This document shows positions 8,623 through 16,735 of a stretch of 64,000 nucleotides of DNA, piece after piece. Made by a program: the position numbers and the translations under genes. Under the pieces are notes generated by a model, which saw nothing but the letters and a program-made list of their open reading frames with translations, made no database searches and was not told the origin of the DNA. Position 1 is the stretch's first letter; each line of letters opens with the position of its first letter. This DNA comes from Dokdonella koreensis DS-123 (GTDB lineage Bacteria; Pseudomonadota; Gammaproteobacteria; Xanthomonadales; Rhodanobacteraceae), in contig NZ_CP015249.1 in assembly GCF_001632775.1 (NCBI RefSeq), positions 3,948,686 through 4,012,685 of the forward strand. Direction: 5' to 3'.

Positions 8623-9693
8623 GTGCTGCTGGCCTTCCCGCGGGCCTTCCCTCCCGACAGCATCGAGATGCAGGTGGCCGACGCCGGCGCGGCCCGGCGC
8701 CTGCCGCTACCGGATGCGGAACGCCTGGAAGCGCTCCTCGACGAGCGCCTCGGGGCGTTGCTGCCGTTCGCCGGTCCGCAAGCGACGCTGCTGTCGTGCG
8801 TGGCCGATGCGATCCGTGTCGCCCACGCGCGCATGAGCCTGCGGCACGGGCGGCTCGGCAACGACTTCCATGCCTACCACTGCGAGGATCACATCCTGGA
8901 GATCCTCGACGGCCGCGTCGGGCGCCTGATCGCCCGTGGTGGCCTGCGCAGCCTGTCCTGGCGGGATTGGTGCGCCCTGCTGCTGTTCGCCGCGACGCAC
9001 GACCTGCGCCAGCGGGAGTCTCCCCTTCCCGGCAGCCGGATCGGCACGAACGAGCGCGCCAGCGCCGAGGAAGCGCTGCGCATCCTCGACGCCTGCGGGT
9101 TCTGCCGCGAGCAGGACGGCGACTTCCACGCCAACCTGGAGCTGATGATCACCGGCAGCACCTTCGACGCCCGGCAGGCGCCCGGCGGCCCCACGCTCAA
9201 CGCCGCCGAGCTGCTGCACACGGGTGGCGCGCTGGCCTCGGCGCTGCCGGCCTACCTCGACGCCAGCCGCCCGGGCTGGCGCGACGAGCCGCGCCTGGTC
9301 CACGCGGCCAACCTGGCCCTGGTCGCGGCCGACCTCGACACGGCCAACGTGGCCGAGCCGTTCCTTTCGCTGGTGACCAGCGGCGAGCGCCTGTGCCGCG
9401 AGCGGGAGATGCTGTGCGGACGAGCGATCGATTCGGCGGCCAGCGCGGCGCCGGTCCTGCGCTTCCTGACCGATGCGCAGGAAGCGTATTTCTTCGATCT
9501 GCACCGGTTCCATTCCCAGGCCGGCCGGGCGGCGTTCTCGGACGGGAAAAGCGCCAATGCGGCCCGCCTCAAGGCCTTGTGCGCGGGCGTCCGGGCGCGG
9601 GCGGCCGCCGCCGGTCCACCCGGCTCGGGCGAGGCGGTCATCGCCCTCTACCGCGCCGTCGGTACCGAGCTCGGCGCCCGTCCCGAACCCTGA
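8623..9693 (+). CDS. HD-like predicted metal-dependent phosphohydrolase, uncharacterised
   Basis: I do not recognise a named family. The 356-residue product carries spaced motifs resembling the HD/PDEase superfamily: His83 and His86 in FHAYHCEDH, the pair His126-Asp127 in FAATHDLRQ, a helix with Glu and Thr (LELMITGST) and a late Asp in AADLDTANVAE. This is the usual order of metal and substrate ligands in HD hydrolases that cleave cyclic or nucleoside phosphates. There is no signal peptide or membrane span. The GTG start is supported by GGAG (8614-8617), 5 bases upstream. TATACT at 8586-8591 may be its -10 box. It stands alone between radC and the AT-rich gap. Activity is inferred from spacing only. 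Confidence 0.55.
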   Translation: MLLAFPRAFPPDSIEMQVADAGAARRLPLPDAERLEALLDERLGALLPFAGPQATLLSCVADAIRVAHARMSLRHGRLGNDFHAYHCEDHILEILDGRVGRLIARGGLRSLSWRDWCALLLFAATHDLRQRESPLPGSRIGTNERASAEEALRILDACGFCREQDGDFHANLELMITGSTFDARQAPGGPTLNAAELLHTGGALASALPAYLDASRPGWRDEPRLVHAANLALVAADLDTANVAEPFLSLVTSGERLCREREMLCGRAIDSAASAAPVLRFLTDAQEAYFFDLHRFHSQAGRAAFSDGKSANAARLKALCAGVRARAAAAGPPGSGEAVIALYRAVGTELGARPEP

Positions 9694-9738
9694 CGCCAGC
9701 CCCCGCCAACGGCCATCCCCGCGGACGGCTGCCCACAG

Positions 9739-9747
9739 TTATTCACA
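9739..9747 (+). promoter_or_regulatory. DnaA-box match
   Basis: TTATTCACA matches the DnaA-box consensus TTATNCACA exactly. It lies in the non-coding gap between the HD-like gene and argS, upstream of an AT-rich stretch (about 9780-9850) that stands out against the GC-rich surroundings. Binding is not shown. Confidence 0.5.
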
Positions 9748-9773
9748 AATCAACCCGGCTCCGACACTTTGGA

Positions 9774-9803
9774 GCCACTTCACATGTCGTTTCGTGAAGT
9801 GGC
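9774..9803. repeat. Perfect 10-bp inverted repeat with 10-bp spacer
   Basis: GCCACTTCAC (9774-9783) and GTGAAGTGGC (9794-9803) are exact inverted copies. Half-site centres are 20 bp apart, about two helical turns, as expected for a dimeric regulator on one face of the helix. It could equally form an RNA hairpin. A TTGAAA (9814) and a TATACT (9832) follow, but are too close together for a standard promoter pair. Confidence 0.65.
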
Positions 9804-9914
9804 CTACAGGCAATTGAAAACAATATGTTTTTATACTGAAATCTAGCCAGGCCGGCGATGCCGGCCGCGCGAAGGCGCGCCAATTTACCGGCTTGTCCTC
9901 ATCCACCCACAGAC

Positions 9915-9923
9915 TTATCCACA
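9915..9923 (+). promoter_or_regulatory. DnaA-box match (high-affinity form)
   Basis: TTATCCACA is the strong R1/R4-type DnaA box. It sits 59 bases before the argS GTG start and in the same orientation as the TTATTCACA match 176 bases upstream. Between them lie a GC hairpin pair (about 9854-9884) and the AT-rich stretch. A 12-bp palindrome (9927-9938) follows directly. Confidence 0.5.
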
Positions 9924-9982
9924 GGACCGCGATCGCGGCGCGCTGGCCTACAATAGGCCCGCTTTTTCGAACGGCTCCCATC

Positions 9983-11668
9983 GTGAAACAAGACCTGCGT
10001 GACTGGATCCTTCAGGCGCTGACCGCCCTGCAGGCCGGGGGCTCGTTGCCCGCCGGCGACCTTCCCGACTTCGTCGTCGAGCGCACCAAGAACCGCGGCC
10101 ACGGCGATTTCGCGACCAATGCGGCCCTGCTGCTGGCCAAGGCGGCCGGCGCCAAGCCGCGTGACCTGGCGGCGACGATCGCGGCGGCCCTGCCCCCCCG
10201 GGAAGGCGTGGCACGCGTGGACATCGCCGGCCCCGGCTTCATCAACATCGTCCTCGACGGCGCGGCCTATACGGCCCAGCTGCGCACCCTCCTGGCCCAG
10301 GGCACCGCCTACGGCCGCAACGACAGTGGCCGTGGACGCCGGGTGCAGATCGAGTTCGTGTCGGCCAACCCGACCGGACCGCTGCACGTCGGCCACGGGC
10401 GCGGCGCCGCCGTCGGCGACAGCCTGGCCCGCGTCCTCGACGCCAACGGCTGGGCGGTGACCCGCGAGTTCTACTACAACGACGCCGGCGCCCAGATCAC
10501 CAACCTCGCGCTGTCGGTACAGGCGCGCTGCAAGGGCATCGAGCCGGACCATCCGGCCTGGCCGGCGGACGGCTATCGCGGCGACTACATCCTCGACGTG
10601 GCCCGCGACTACATGGCCGGCGCCACGGTCCACGCGGACGGGCAGGACGTGAGCGGTACCGCCGACGGCGACGACCTGGAAGCGATCCGGCGCTTCGCCG
10701 TCGCCTGGCTGCGGCGCGAGCAGGACCTGGACCTGCGCGCGTTCGGCGTGGTCTTCGACGTGTACTTCCTCGAATCCTCGCTCTATCGCGACGGCAAGGT
10801 CGAGGCGACGGTGCGCGACCTCATCGCCGCCGGCCACACCTACGAGCACGAAGGCGCGCTCTGGCTGAAGACCACCGACTTCGGCGACGACAAGGACCGC
10901 GTCATGCGCAAGGGCGACGGCAGCTACACCTACTTCGTTCCCGACGTGGCCTACCACGTCGACAAGTGGCGGCGCGGCTTCGAGCGCGTCATCAACGAGC
11001 AGGGTGCCGATCACCACTCGACGATCACGCGCGTGCGGGCGGGCCTGCAGGCGCTGGACGCCGGCATCCCGAAGGGCTGGCCCGAGTACGTGCTGCACCA
11101 GATGGTCACGGTCATGCGTGGCGGCGAGGAAGTGAAGCTGTCCAAGCGCGCCGGCAGCTACGTCACCGTGCGCGACCTCATCGACGAGGTCGGCCGCGAC
11201 GCGACGCGCTACTTCCTGATCGCCCGCAAGACCGATTCGCAGCTGGTGTTCGACATCGACCTGGCGCGGGCGCAGACCAACGACAACCCGGTGTTCTACA
11301 TCCAGTACGCGCACGCGCGGGTGTGCAGCGTGCGCCGGCAGCTGGCCGAGCGCGGCATCGCCTGGGACCGCGACAACGGCCTGGCCCGGCTCGACCGCCT
11401 GGTCGAGACCCACGAGCAGCTTCTGCTGGTCGAGCTTTCGCGCTACCCCGAAGTCGTCGAGGCGGCCGCGACCAACCTCGACCCGCAACTGCTCGCCCAC
11501 TACCTGCGCGAGGTCGCCACGGCGTTCCACGCCTGGTACAACTCGCACCACTTCATCGTCGAGGACGCCGACGTGCGCGATGCGCGCCTCGGCCTGGCCG
11601 AAGGCACGCGCCAAGTGCTCTTTAACGGACTCGACCTGCTCGGCCTGTCGGCCCCGGAGACCATGTAA
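9983..11668 (+). CDS. argS: Arginyl-tRNA synthetase
   Basis: ArgS is a class I aminoacyl-tRNA synthetase that charges tRNA-Arg. The HIGH-type motif is HVGH (His135-His138) in [15 protein letters not shown]. The KMSKS-type loop is KLSKR, starting at Lys385. The N-terminal additional domain has the [12 protein letters not shown] signature, and the C-terminal anticodon-binding helices (DALR domain) run from about residue 440. The chosen GTG at 9983 gives a 561-residue protein beginning MKQDLRDW, the usual family length; an ATG at 9893 would add 30 unsupported residues across the DnaA-box match. TACAAT (9949-9954) may be its -10 box. The stop TAA shares its last base with the start of the SPOR gene. 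Confidence 0.96.
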   Translation: MKQDLRDWILQALTALQAGGSLPAGDLPDFVVERTKNRGHGDFATNAALLLAKAAGAKPRDLAATIAAALPPREGVARVDIAGPGFINIVLDGAAYTAQLRTLLAQGTAYGRNDSGRGRRVQIEFVSANPTGPLHVGHGRGAAVGDSLARVLDANGWAVTREFYYNDAGAQITNLALSVQARCKGIEPDHPAWPADGYRGDYILDVARDYMAGATVHADGQDVSGTADGDDLEAIRRFAVAWLRREQDLDLRAFGVVFDVYFLESSLYRDGKVEATVRDLIAAGHTYEHEGALWLKTTDFGDDKDRVMRKGDGSYTYFVPDVAYHVDKWRRGFERVINEQGADHHSTITRVRAGLQALDAGIPKGWPEYVLHQMVTVMRGGEEVKLSKRAGSYVTVRDLIDEVGRDATRYFLIARKTDSQLVFDIDLARAQTNDNPVFYIQYAHARVCSVRRQLAERGIAWDRDNGLARLDRLVETHEQLLLVELSRYPEVVEAAATNLDPQLLAHYLREVATAFHAWYNSHHFIVEDADVRDARLGLAEGTRQVLFNGLDLLGLSAPETM

Positions 11669-12294
11669 TGGCAACACGCAGGAAGGGAAAACAGGCCACG
11701 CGCGGCTCGTCGCGGTCGGCCTGGCCGGTCTGGGTCTGGGTGGGTCTGGGCATGCTGCTCGGCATCGGCCTGATGCTGGTCGTGCTCGGCAAGGACTGGG
11801 CGCCGCTGCTGCGCAAGCAGAACCTGCCGCAGCCCAATCCCGAGGCCACCGCACCGCGGGCGGGCGATGCCGGCATCGCCGAGGACGGCAAGGGCAAGCC
11901 GCGCAAGACCTACGACTTCTACCAGGTGCTCCCGGAAAAGGAAGTCGTGATACCGGACGCGGAACTGACCGCCCGGGCCCGGGCCGAGCAGCAGGCCAAG
12001 GCCGCCCAGGCCCAGCAGCCCAGTGCCACCGCGCCGGCTGCGACCGCCACGCCGGGCGTGCGCTACATGCTGCAGACCGGTTCGTATCCGGACGCCCGTG
12101 CCGCCGACGAGGTCAAGGCCAAGCTGGCCCTGCTCGGCTTCGTCGCCCAGGTGCAGCCGGTCGCGATCAACGGCAAGACCTGGAACCGCGTGCGCCTGGG
12201 ACCGTATCCGAGCGCGAGCGAGCTGGAAGACGCCAAGCGCGCCCTCGCCGACAACGGCATCAACGCGATCGCGCTGAAGGAAAACGCGCAGTAG
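11668..12294 (+). CDS. SPOR-domain inner-membrane protein (FtsN-like)
   Basis: This 208-residue protein has a basic cytoplasmic N-terminus, one transmembrane helix (about residues 19-41, WPVWVWVGLGMLLGIGLML), an Ala/Gln-rich linker, and a C-terminal SPOR domain from about residue 130 (YMLQTGSYPDARAADEVKAK ... RVRLGPYPS). SPOR domains bind denuded septal peptidoglycan and bring proteins to the division site; FtsN has the same layout. The ATG overlaps the argS stop by one base (TAATG), so translation is probably coupled. The pairing of argS with an FtsN-like gene is common in gammaproteobacteria. Whether it is the essential FtsN or a paralogue cannot be decided here. Confidence 0.9.
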   Translation: MATRRKGKQATRGSSRSAWPVWVWVGLGMLLGIGLMLVVLGKDWAPLLRKQNLPQPNPEATAPRAGDAGIAEDGKGKPRKTYDFYQVLPEKEVVIPDAELTARARAEQQAKAAQAQQPSATAPAATATPGVRYMLQTGSYPDARAADEVKAKLALLGFVAQVQPVAINGKTWNRVRLGPYPSASELEDAKRALADNGINAIALKENAQ

Positions 12295-12398
12295 GGCGTG
12301 TCATTCCGCTGACTGGCCGTCAGGCCCAGCCGCGCAGCGCACGCTGGCGGCTTCTCAGGGCCAGCCCAGCGGGCCGCGCCCGGGACCGCGCATCGTCC

Positions 12399-12422
12399 GG
12401 ACGTGGACCGACGTCCACGTCC
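12399..12422 (+). terminator. Hairpin after the SPOR gene
   Basis: A perfect 10-bp stem (12399-12408 with 12413-12422) has a CGAC tetraloop. It lies 104 bases beyond the SPOR stop, in the gap between convergent genes. It is followed by a pyrimidine-rich stretch (CGCTTTCTTG) but not a true T-run, so its termination role is tentative. Confidence 0.45.
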
Positions 12423-12492
12423 TCGCGCTTTCTTGTCCCAAGCGCGCGCAGGAACGCCAGCCTGACTCGGGATGGATGACACGCACTGGGCC

Positions 12493-12514
12493 GGCGGGCG
12501 CGAGCGCGCCCGCC
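12493..12514 (-). terminator. Hairpin after the third sugar dehydrogenase gene
   Basis: A perfect 9-bp GC stem (12493-12501 with 12506-12514) with a 4-base loop lies 11 bases past the stop of the minus-strand dehydrogenase. There is no T-run. The same U-less design occurs after the middle dehydrogenase and after hisIE. Confidence 0.5.
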
Positions 12515-12525
12515 GCCGTGACGCG

Positions 12526-13836
12526 CTACTCGAAGTCGTCGGCGAAGATCGCGTCGCCGAGTTCGATGTCGATGCGCCATATCGTGCTGTTCGAGCGGGC
12601 GATGTAGAGATTGCCGGCCTCGTCCTCGCCGAAGCCGTAGATGTTGCCGCTGGCCGGGCTGGTCATCTGGATGCCGCCGGTGTCCCAGGTCGGGCCCGAC
12701 GCGGTGGCGTACCACAGCCGGCTCGAGCACGAATCGCCGTAGAAGTAGGTGCCGTGGAACGCCGTCGCCGGTCCGCGGTAGACATAGCCGCCACTGACCG
12801 CGCAGCCTTCGCCGTGGGCATATTCGATCACCGGTGCGATCGTGCCGGTGGTGCCCGGGCAGGTCGTGCCCGACCCGGACGCGTCGTAGTAGTGCCGCCC
12901 TTCGCAGCGGCTCCAGCCGTGGTCGCCACCGCCGACGCCGGCCGGCTCCACGGTGATTTCCTCGTAGGTGCCCTGGCCGACGTCGCCGATCACCAGGTCG
13001 CCGGTTGCACGATCGAAGCTCATGCGCCAGGGATTGCGGAAGCCGTGCGCCCAGATCTCGTCGCAGGTACTGCTGGTGGCCGCATGCGGGTTGCCCGCCG
13101 GGATCGAGTATTCGGCCGGACTGATGCCGTTGGATCCGCACATCTCGGCGCCGACCGCGCCGCCGCGGGTGTCCACGTCGATGCGCAGGATCTTGCCGAG
13201 CAGGTAGTACTGGGTGCCACCCGTCGCGCCGCAGGCGCTGCCGCTGCTCGCCGGCTTCTTCCACAGGCATTCGGCGAACTGGTACGGATTGCCCTGCGCG
13301 CCGCTGTCGCCGGATGAGATGTAGAGATAGCCGTCGGGGCCGAAATGGATGTCGCCGCCGTTGTGATTGCCGGCCAGGTCCGGTATGCGCAGGACGATCG
13401 TCCCGGCCGGGTTGGCGACGTCCGCATCGGGGGTCGGCACGGTGTAGCGCGCGACTACCTGGTCCGGTGTCGCGCCCAGCCGCGGATCGCCGTTGGGCCG
13501 CGTGTAGAAGACGTAGAACTCGTCGTTGTGCGCGAGCGCGGGCTTGCCGAAGTTCGGATGGAAGGCCAGGCCCAGCAGGCCCGATTCGCCGCTGAAATTG
13601 ACCGAAACGGTCAGGAACGGCGTCGGCAGCATCGCGCCGCTCTTGATCACCCGGATCTCGCCGCCCTGCTTGACGACGAACAGGCGGCCACTGCCGTCGT
13701 GCGGCGCGCGGACCGCGACCGGCGAGATGTAGGAGCCGGGAATCTGGGTCAGCGTGACGCCAGGGATGTCCTGGGCCGCGGCGCCGCCCGCGGCCACGAT
13801 GAGCGACGCCGCGAGAAGTCGGATCGTATTGCGCAT
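12526..13836 (-). CDS. Secreted PQQ-dependent sugar dehydrogenase family protein, copy 1
   Basis: This 436-residue protein starts at 13836, where GGAG precedes the ATG; it has a signal peptide ending AAAQ. The glucose/sorbosone dehydrogenase (GSDH) six-bladed propeller is marked by VAVRAPHDGSGRLFVV, NHNGGDIHFGPDGYLYI and HGFRNPWRMSFDRATGDL. The family (soluble aldose sugar dehydrogenases such as YliI/Asd) oxidises sugars or related alcohols in the periplasm with PQQ. Extra Cys pairs in the loops suggest disulfides and export. It ends in DAIFADDFE, a tail shared with its two neighbours. It is the last-transcribed of three tandem paralogues. Neither substrate nor PQQ use is proven. Confidence 0.9.
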   Translation of the reverse strand: MRNTIRLLAASLIVAAGGAAAQDIPGVTLTQIPGSYISPVAVRAPHDGSGRLFVVKQGGEIRVIKSGAMLPTPFLTVSVNFSGESGLLGLAFHPNFGKPALAHNDEFYVFYTRPNGDPRLGATPDQVVARYTVPTPDADVANPAGTIVLRIPDLAGNHNGGDIHFGPDGYLYISSGDSGAQGNPYQFAECLWKKPASSGSACGATGGTQYYLLGKILRIDVDTRGGAVGAEMCGSNGISPAEYSIPAGNPHAATSSTCDEIWAHGFRNPWRMSFDRATGDLVIGDVGQGTYEEITVEPAGVGGGDHGWSRCEGRHYYDASGSGTTCPGTTGTIAPVIEYAHGEGCAVSGGYVYRGPATAFHGTYFYGDSCSSRLWYATASGPTWDTGGIQMTSPASGNIYGFGEDEAGNLYIARSNSTIWRIDIELGDAIFADDFE

Positions 13837-13895
13837 GAGCTTTCTCCGTCGATCAACCATGCCGTCCATCGCGACGGCTGCGGAGCATCCTGCAG

Positions 13896-13921
13896 GACCG
13901 GCGTGCGAGACCACGCCGGTC
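13896..13921 (-). terminator. Hairpin between dehydrogenase copies 2 and 1
   Basis: A perfect 10-bp stem (13896-13905 with 13912-13921) with a 6-base loop lies 18 bases after the stop of copy 2 on the minus strand. No T-run follows, so it may attenuate or protect the transcript rather than end it. Confidence 0.5.
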
Positions 13922-13939
13922 GCCGGTATCCGCCACGCT

Positions 13940-15268
13940 TCACTCGAAGCCGGTGGCGAAGATCACGTCGTCCGAGGTTTCCTTGCTCTCGAAGCGGTAG
14001 ACGCGGTTGCCGGAGGTGTGTGCCACGTAGAGATTGCCGGCCTCGTCCTCGCCGAAGCCCGAGTAGGTGCCGTAGCCGTTGGCGTCGTCGCGCCAGACCG
14101 TGTACGTCCACGCGCCGCTGCCATTGGGCTTGCCGACGAAGATCTCGCTGGTGCACGCATCGGCGAAGATGTACATGCCGCGCAACGGCACGATCGGCCC
14201 GCGATAGCGGAAGCCGCCGGTGATCGCGCAGCGGCCGCCGGCATGCGTGTACTCCATGACAGGCAGGACGTGGCTCGGGATCGGCGGCTGGCAGACGTTG
14301 GACGAATTGAAGACCGCGGTCCCTTCCATGCAGCGCCAGCCGTAGAACAGCGGCTCGGTCGAGCCGTTCACGCGCAGGTCGATTTCCTCGCGGCCGCCCT
14401 GGCCGACGTCACCGATCCACAGGTCGCCGGTCTGGCGGTCGAAGCTCATGCGCCACGGATTGCGGAAGCCGTGCAACCAGATCTCGTCGCAGGTGTTGGT
14501 GGTCCCCACGTGCGGATTGTCGGTGGGGATCGAGTACTCGGCCGTGCCGATGCCGCTCGAGCCGCACATCTCGGCACTCACGGTACCTCCGCGGGTGTCG
14601 ACGTCGATGCGCAGGATCTTGCCCATCAGGAAGTAGGTCGGCGTGCCGCTGCCGCAGGTGGCGGGGTTGGTATCGCTGCTCTTCTTCCACAGGCAGGTGG
14701 CGAAGCCATTGGTGTCGTTCTGTACGCCGCCGTCACCGGTGGCGATGTACAGGTAGCCGTCGGGACCGAAGTGGATGTCGCCGCCGTTGTGGTTGGAGGC
14801 GATGTCCGGGACCCGCAGCACGAGCGTGCCGGATGCGTTGGCGACGTCCGGATTGCCCGCCGATACCGTGTAGCGGGCGACGGCGACGTCCGGCGACGAG
14901 CCCAGCCGCGGCTCACCCGACGCGCGGTTGTAGGCGACGTAGAACTCGTCGTTGTGCGGCTGGCCCGGCCGGCCGAAGTTGGGATGGAACGCCAGGCCCA
15001 GCAGGCCGCTCTCGCCGCCGTAGCTCACCGGCACGGACAGGAACGGCGTCGGCAGCAGCGTGCCGTCCTTGATGATGCGGATCGAGCCGGCCTGGCTGAC
15101 GACGAACACCCGGCCGCTGCCGTCGTGCGGCGCGCGGATCGCGACCGGTGCGCTGACCTGGCTGGTGACCTGGACCAGGTCCAGGTCCGCGGGAACCGTC
15201 TGTGCCTGGACGGCGGAAAACGGTACAAGCGCGGTCGAACAGAGCAGGACCCACGAAAACATTCGCAT
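13940..15268 (-). CDS. Secreted PQQ-dependent sugar dehydrogenase family protein, copy 2
   Basis: This 442-residue paralogue of copy 1 starts at MRMFSWVLL (15268), giving a signal peptide that ends VQAQ. It keeps the same GSDH propeller signatures: VAIRAPHDGSGRVFVV, NHNGGDIHFGPDG, HGFRNPWRMSFDRQTGDLWIGDVGQ. The conserved loop Cys residues (CLWKK, AEMCGSSG, TCDEIW) match copy 1. It is closer to copy 1 than to copy 3, so these two probably came from the more recent duplication. The C-terminus DVIFATGFE repeats the shared tail. It sits 103 bases upstream of copy 1 and 130 bases downstream of copy 3, on the same strand. Confidence 0.9.
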   Translation of the reverse strand: MRMFSWVLLCSTALVPFSAVQAQTVPADLDLVQVTSQVSAPVAIRAPHDGSGRVFVVSQAGSIRIIKDGTLLPTPFLSVPVSYGGESGLLGLAFHPNFGRPGQPHNDEFYVAYNRASGEPRLGSSPDVAVARYTVSAGNPDVANASGTLVLRVPDIASNHNGGDIHFGPDGYLYIATGDGGVQNDTNGFATCLWKKSSDTNPATCGSGTPTYFLMGKILRIDVDTRGGTVSAEMCGSSGIGTAEYSIPTDNPHVGTTNTCDEIWLHGFRNPWRMSFDRQTGDLWIGDVGQGGREEIDLRVNGSTEPLFYGWRCMEGTAVFNSSNVCQPPIPSHVLPVMEYTHAGGRCAITGGFRYRGPIVPLRGMYIFADACTSEIFVGKPNGSGAWTYTVWRDDANGYGTYSGFGEDEAGNLYVAHTSGNRVYRFESKETSDDVIFATGFE

Positions 15269-15398
15269 CAGGCGGACTCGCAGTCGGGGCGACGATCGGC
15301 AGATCGGTTCTACGCCTCCCCTCCTGCCGACGCTATCGCGGATGGATACAAGTGTGACGGGCATCGCGGGGCGATGCCGGCCCGCCGATCATACCGGT

Positions 15399-16655
15399 CT
15401 ACTCGAACCCGGAGATGAAGACGACGTCTTCGTTCTCCTGCGAGGAGTACAGCCGGAAGATCCGTCCATCCTGATGGTCGACCACGTAGAGCCGCCCGTT
15501 CTCGCCCTCGCCGAACGCCGCGACGGTGCCGTAGCCCACCGGGATGCCGGACGGGAACGGCGCGTAGGACCAGCTGCCGCTGCCCGCCTGCGTGCCGAGC
15601 AGGATCTCGCTCGAGCACGAGTCGCCGAACACGTAGATGCCGCGCAGGCCGGCGATCGAGCCGCGATAGCGAAGGCCGCCGGTCACCGCGCAGCGCAGGT
15701 TCTGGCCGCCCGGGTACTCGAACAGCGGCGGCGCGGTTCCCGTCGCCGCGGGACAGTCGTTGCTGCCGGTGGGCGGGTAGTACTGGCTGGCCTGGCAGCG
15801 CGGATAGCCGAAGTTGCGGTTGCCGCCGGCGACGTAGCGGTCGATTTCCTCGCGATTGACACCGACGTCGCCGATCCACAGGTCGCCGGTGGCGCGGTCG
15901 ATGCTGAAGCGCCACGGATTGCGCAGGCCGTACAGCCAGACCTCGCGGCATTGCCCGGTGCCGGTGAACGGATTGCCGGCCGGGATCGAGTACTGCGCAG
16001 ACTGCCCCTGCGTCGCGCCACACATGCCGGCCGAGGCCGATCCGGTCGGATTGCGCACGTCCAGGCGCAGGATCTTGCCGCGCAGGTCGCCCAGCGCCTG
16101 GGCGTGCGCGTGGTCGGCCGGCTCGCCGCCACCGGAACCGATGCTCCAGTACAGATGGCCGTCGGTGCCGAAATGGATGTCGCCGCCGTTGTGGTTGTAG
16201 CTCAGCTCCGGCACCCGCAGCACCTGCGCCTGGCTGCCGGAAAACACGTTGGCCGCCGGATCGGAGGCGACCAGCCGGCGCAGGATCAGTCCGCGCTGCT
16301 CGGCGGGCGTGCCGCCGTAGACGATGTACAGCGTGCCGTTGCTCGCAAAGGACGGATCGAAGGCGATGCCGAGCAAGCCCTGCTCGACGTCACCGGTGTT
16401 GACGTCGCGCGTGTAGTACGGCGTCGACAGCAGCGTGCCGGCGGCGTTCAGTACGCGGATGCGGCCTGACCGCTCCAGGATGAACATGCGACCGCTGCCG
16501 TCGCGCGGACTGGCGATGGCCGTCGGGTTGACCAGCCCGCTGGTGACCACCGGCACCAGGGCCAGGTCGGACGGCAGCTGCGCCTGCCCTGCCGTCGCCC
16601 AGGCCAGACCGATTCCCAGGACGATACGACCCCACCCGCGTGAACGGACGGCCAT
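15399..16655 (-). CDS. Secreted PQQ-dependent sugar dehydrogenase family protein, copy 3
   Basis: This 418-residue copy is first in the transcription order. The start at 16655 is preceded by GAGGG and gives a signal peptide ending GQAQ. The propeller motifs are NHNGGDIHFGTDGHLYW, YGLRNPWRFSIDRATGDLWIGDVG and FGDSCSSE. It is the most diverged of the three, for example AIASPRDGSGRMFILERSGR replaces the PHDGSGR form. It ends in DVVFISGFE, the same tail pattern. A perfect CRP/Clp-type palindrome lies 27 bases upstream of the start codon, suggesting catabolite or c-di-GMP-linked control of this copy, and possibly of all three if they are co-transcribed. Confidence 0.9.
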   Translation of the reverse strand: MAVRSRGWGRIVLGIGLAWATAGQAQLPSDLALVPVVTSGLVNPTAIASPRDGSGRMFILERSGRIRVLNAAGTLLSTPYYTRDVNTGDVEQGLLGIAFDPSFASNGTLYIVYGGTPAEQRGLILRRLVASDPAANVFSGSQAQVLRVPELSYNHNGGDIHFGTDGHLYWSIGSGGGEPADHAHAQALGDLRGKILRLDVRNPTGSASAGMCGATQGQSAQYSIPAGNPFTGTGQCREVWLYGLRNPWRFSIDRATGDLWIGDVGVNREEIDRYVAGGNRNFGYPRCQASQYYPPTGSNDCPAATGTAPPLFEYPGGQNLRCAVTGGLRYRGSIAGLRGIYVFGDSCSSEILLGTQAGSGSWSYAPFPSGIPVGYGTVAAFGEGENGRLYVVDHQDGRIFRLYSSQENEDVVFISGFE

Positions 16656-16682
16656 GACTGAACCCTCTGGATGCCGAAATAG

Positions 16683-16698
16683 TGTGAATTCTGTCACA
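16683..16698. promoter_or_regulatory. CRP/Clp-type operator
   Basis: TGTGA-N6-TCACA is present exactly, in the 80-base gap between the hydroxyacid dehydrogenase and the first sugar dehydrogenase gene. This is the consensus of the E. coli CRP site, and the Xanthomonas homologue Clp recognises the same sequence. Its centre is about 35 bases before the start codon. A CTATTTCGG follows directly on the minus strand. This close placement suits repression, or overlap with the promoter, better than class I activation. Confidence 0.65.
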
Positions 16699-16735
16699 TA
16701 ATTTTGGCGGCTGATGCAGGACGAACGCAGGCTGT

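Noticed and set aside
9694-9982. A replication origin at the DnaA-box gap
   Set aside because: Only two box matches were found, and no dnaA, dnaN, gidA or rpmH gene is nearby. It is kept only as a DnaA-box observation.
9893-9982. An ATG start of argS at 9893
   Set aside because: It would run through the DnaA-box match and add 30 residues not typical of ArgS; the GTG at 9983 gives the expected N-terminus.
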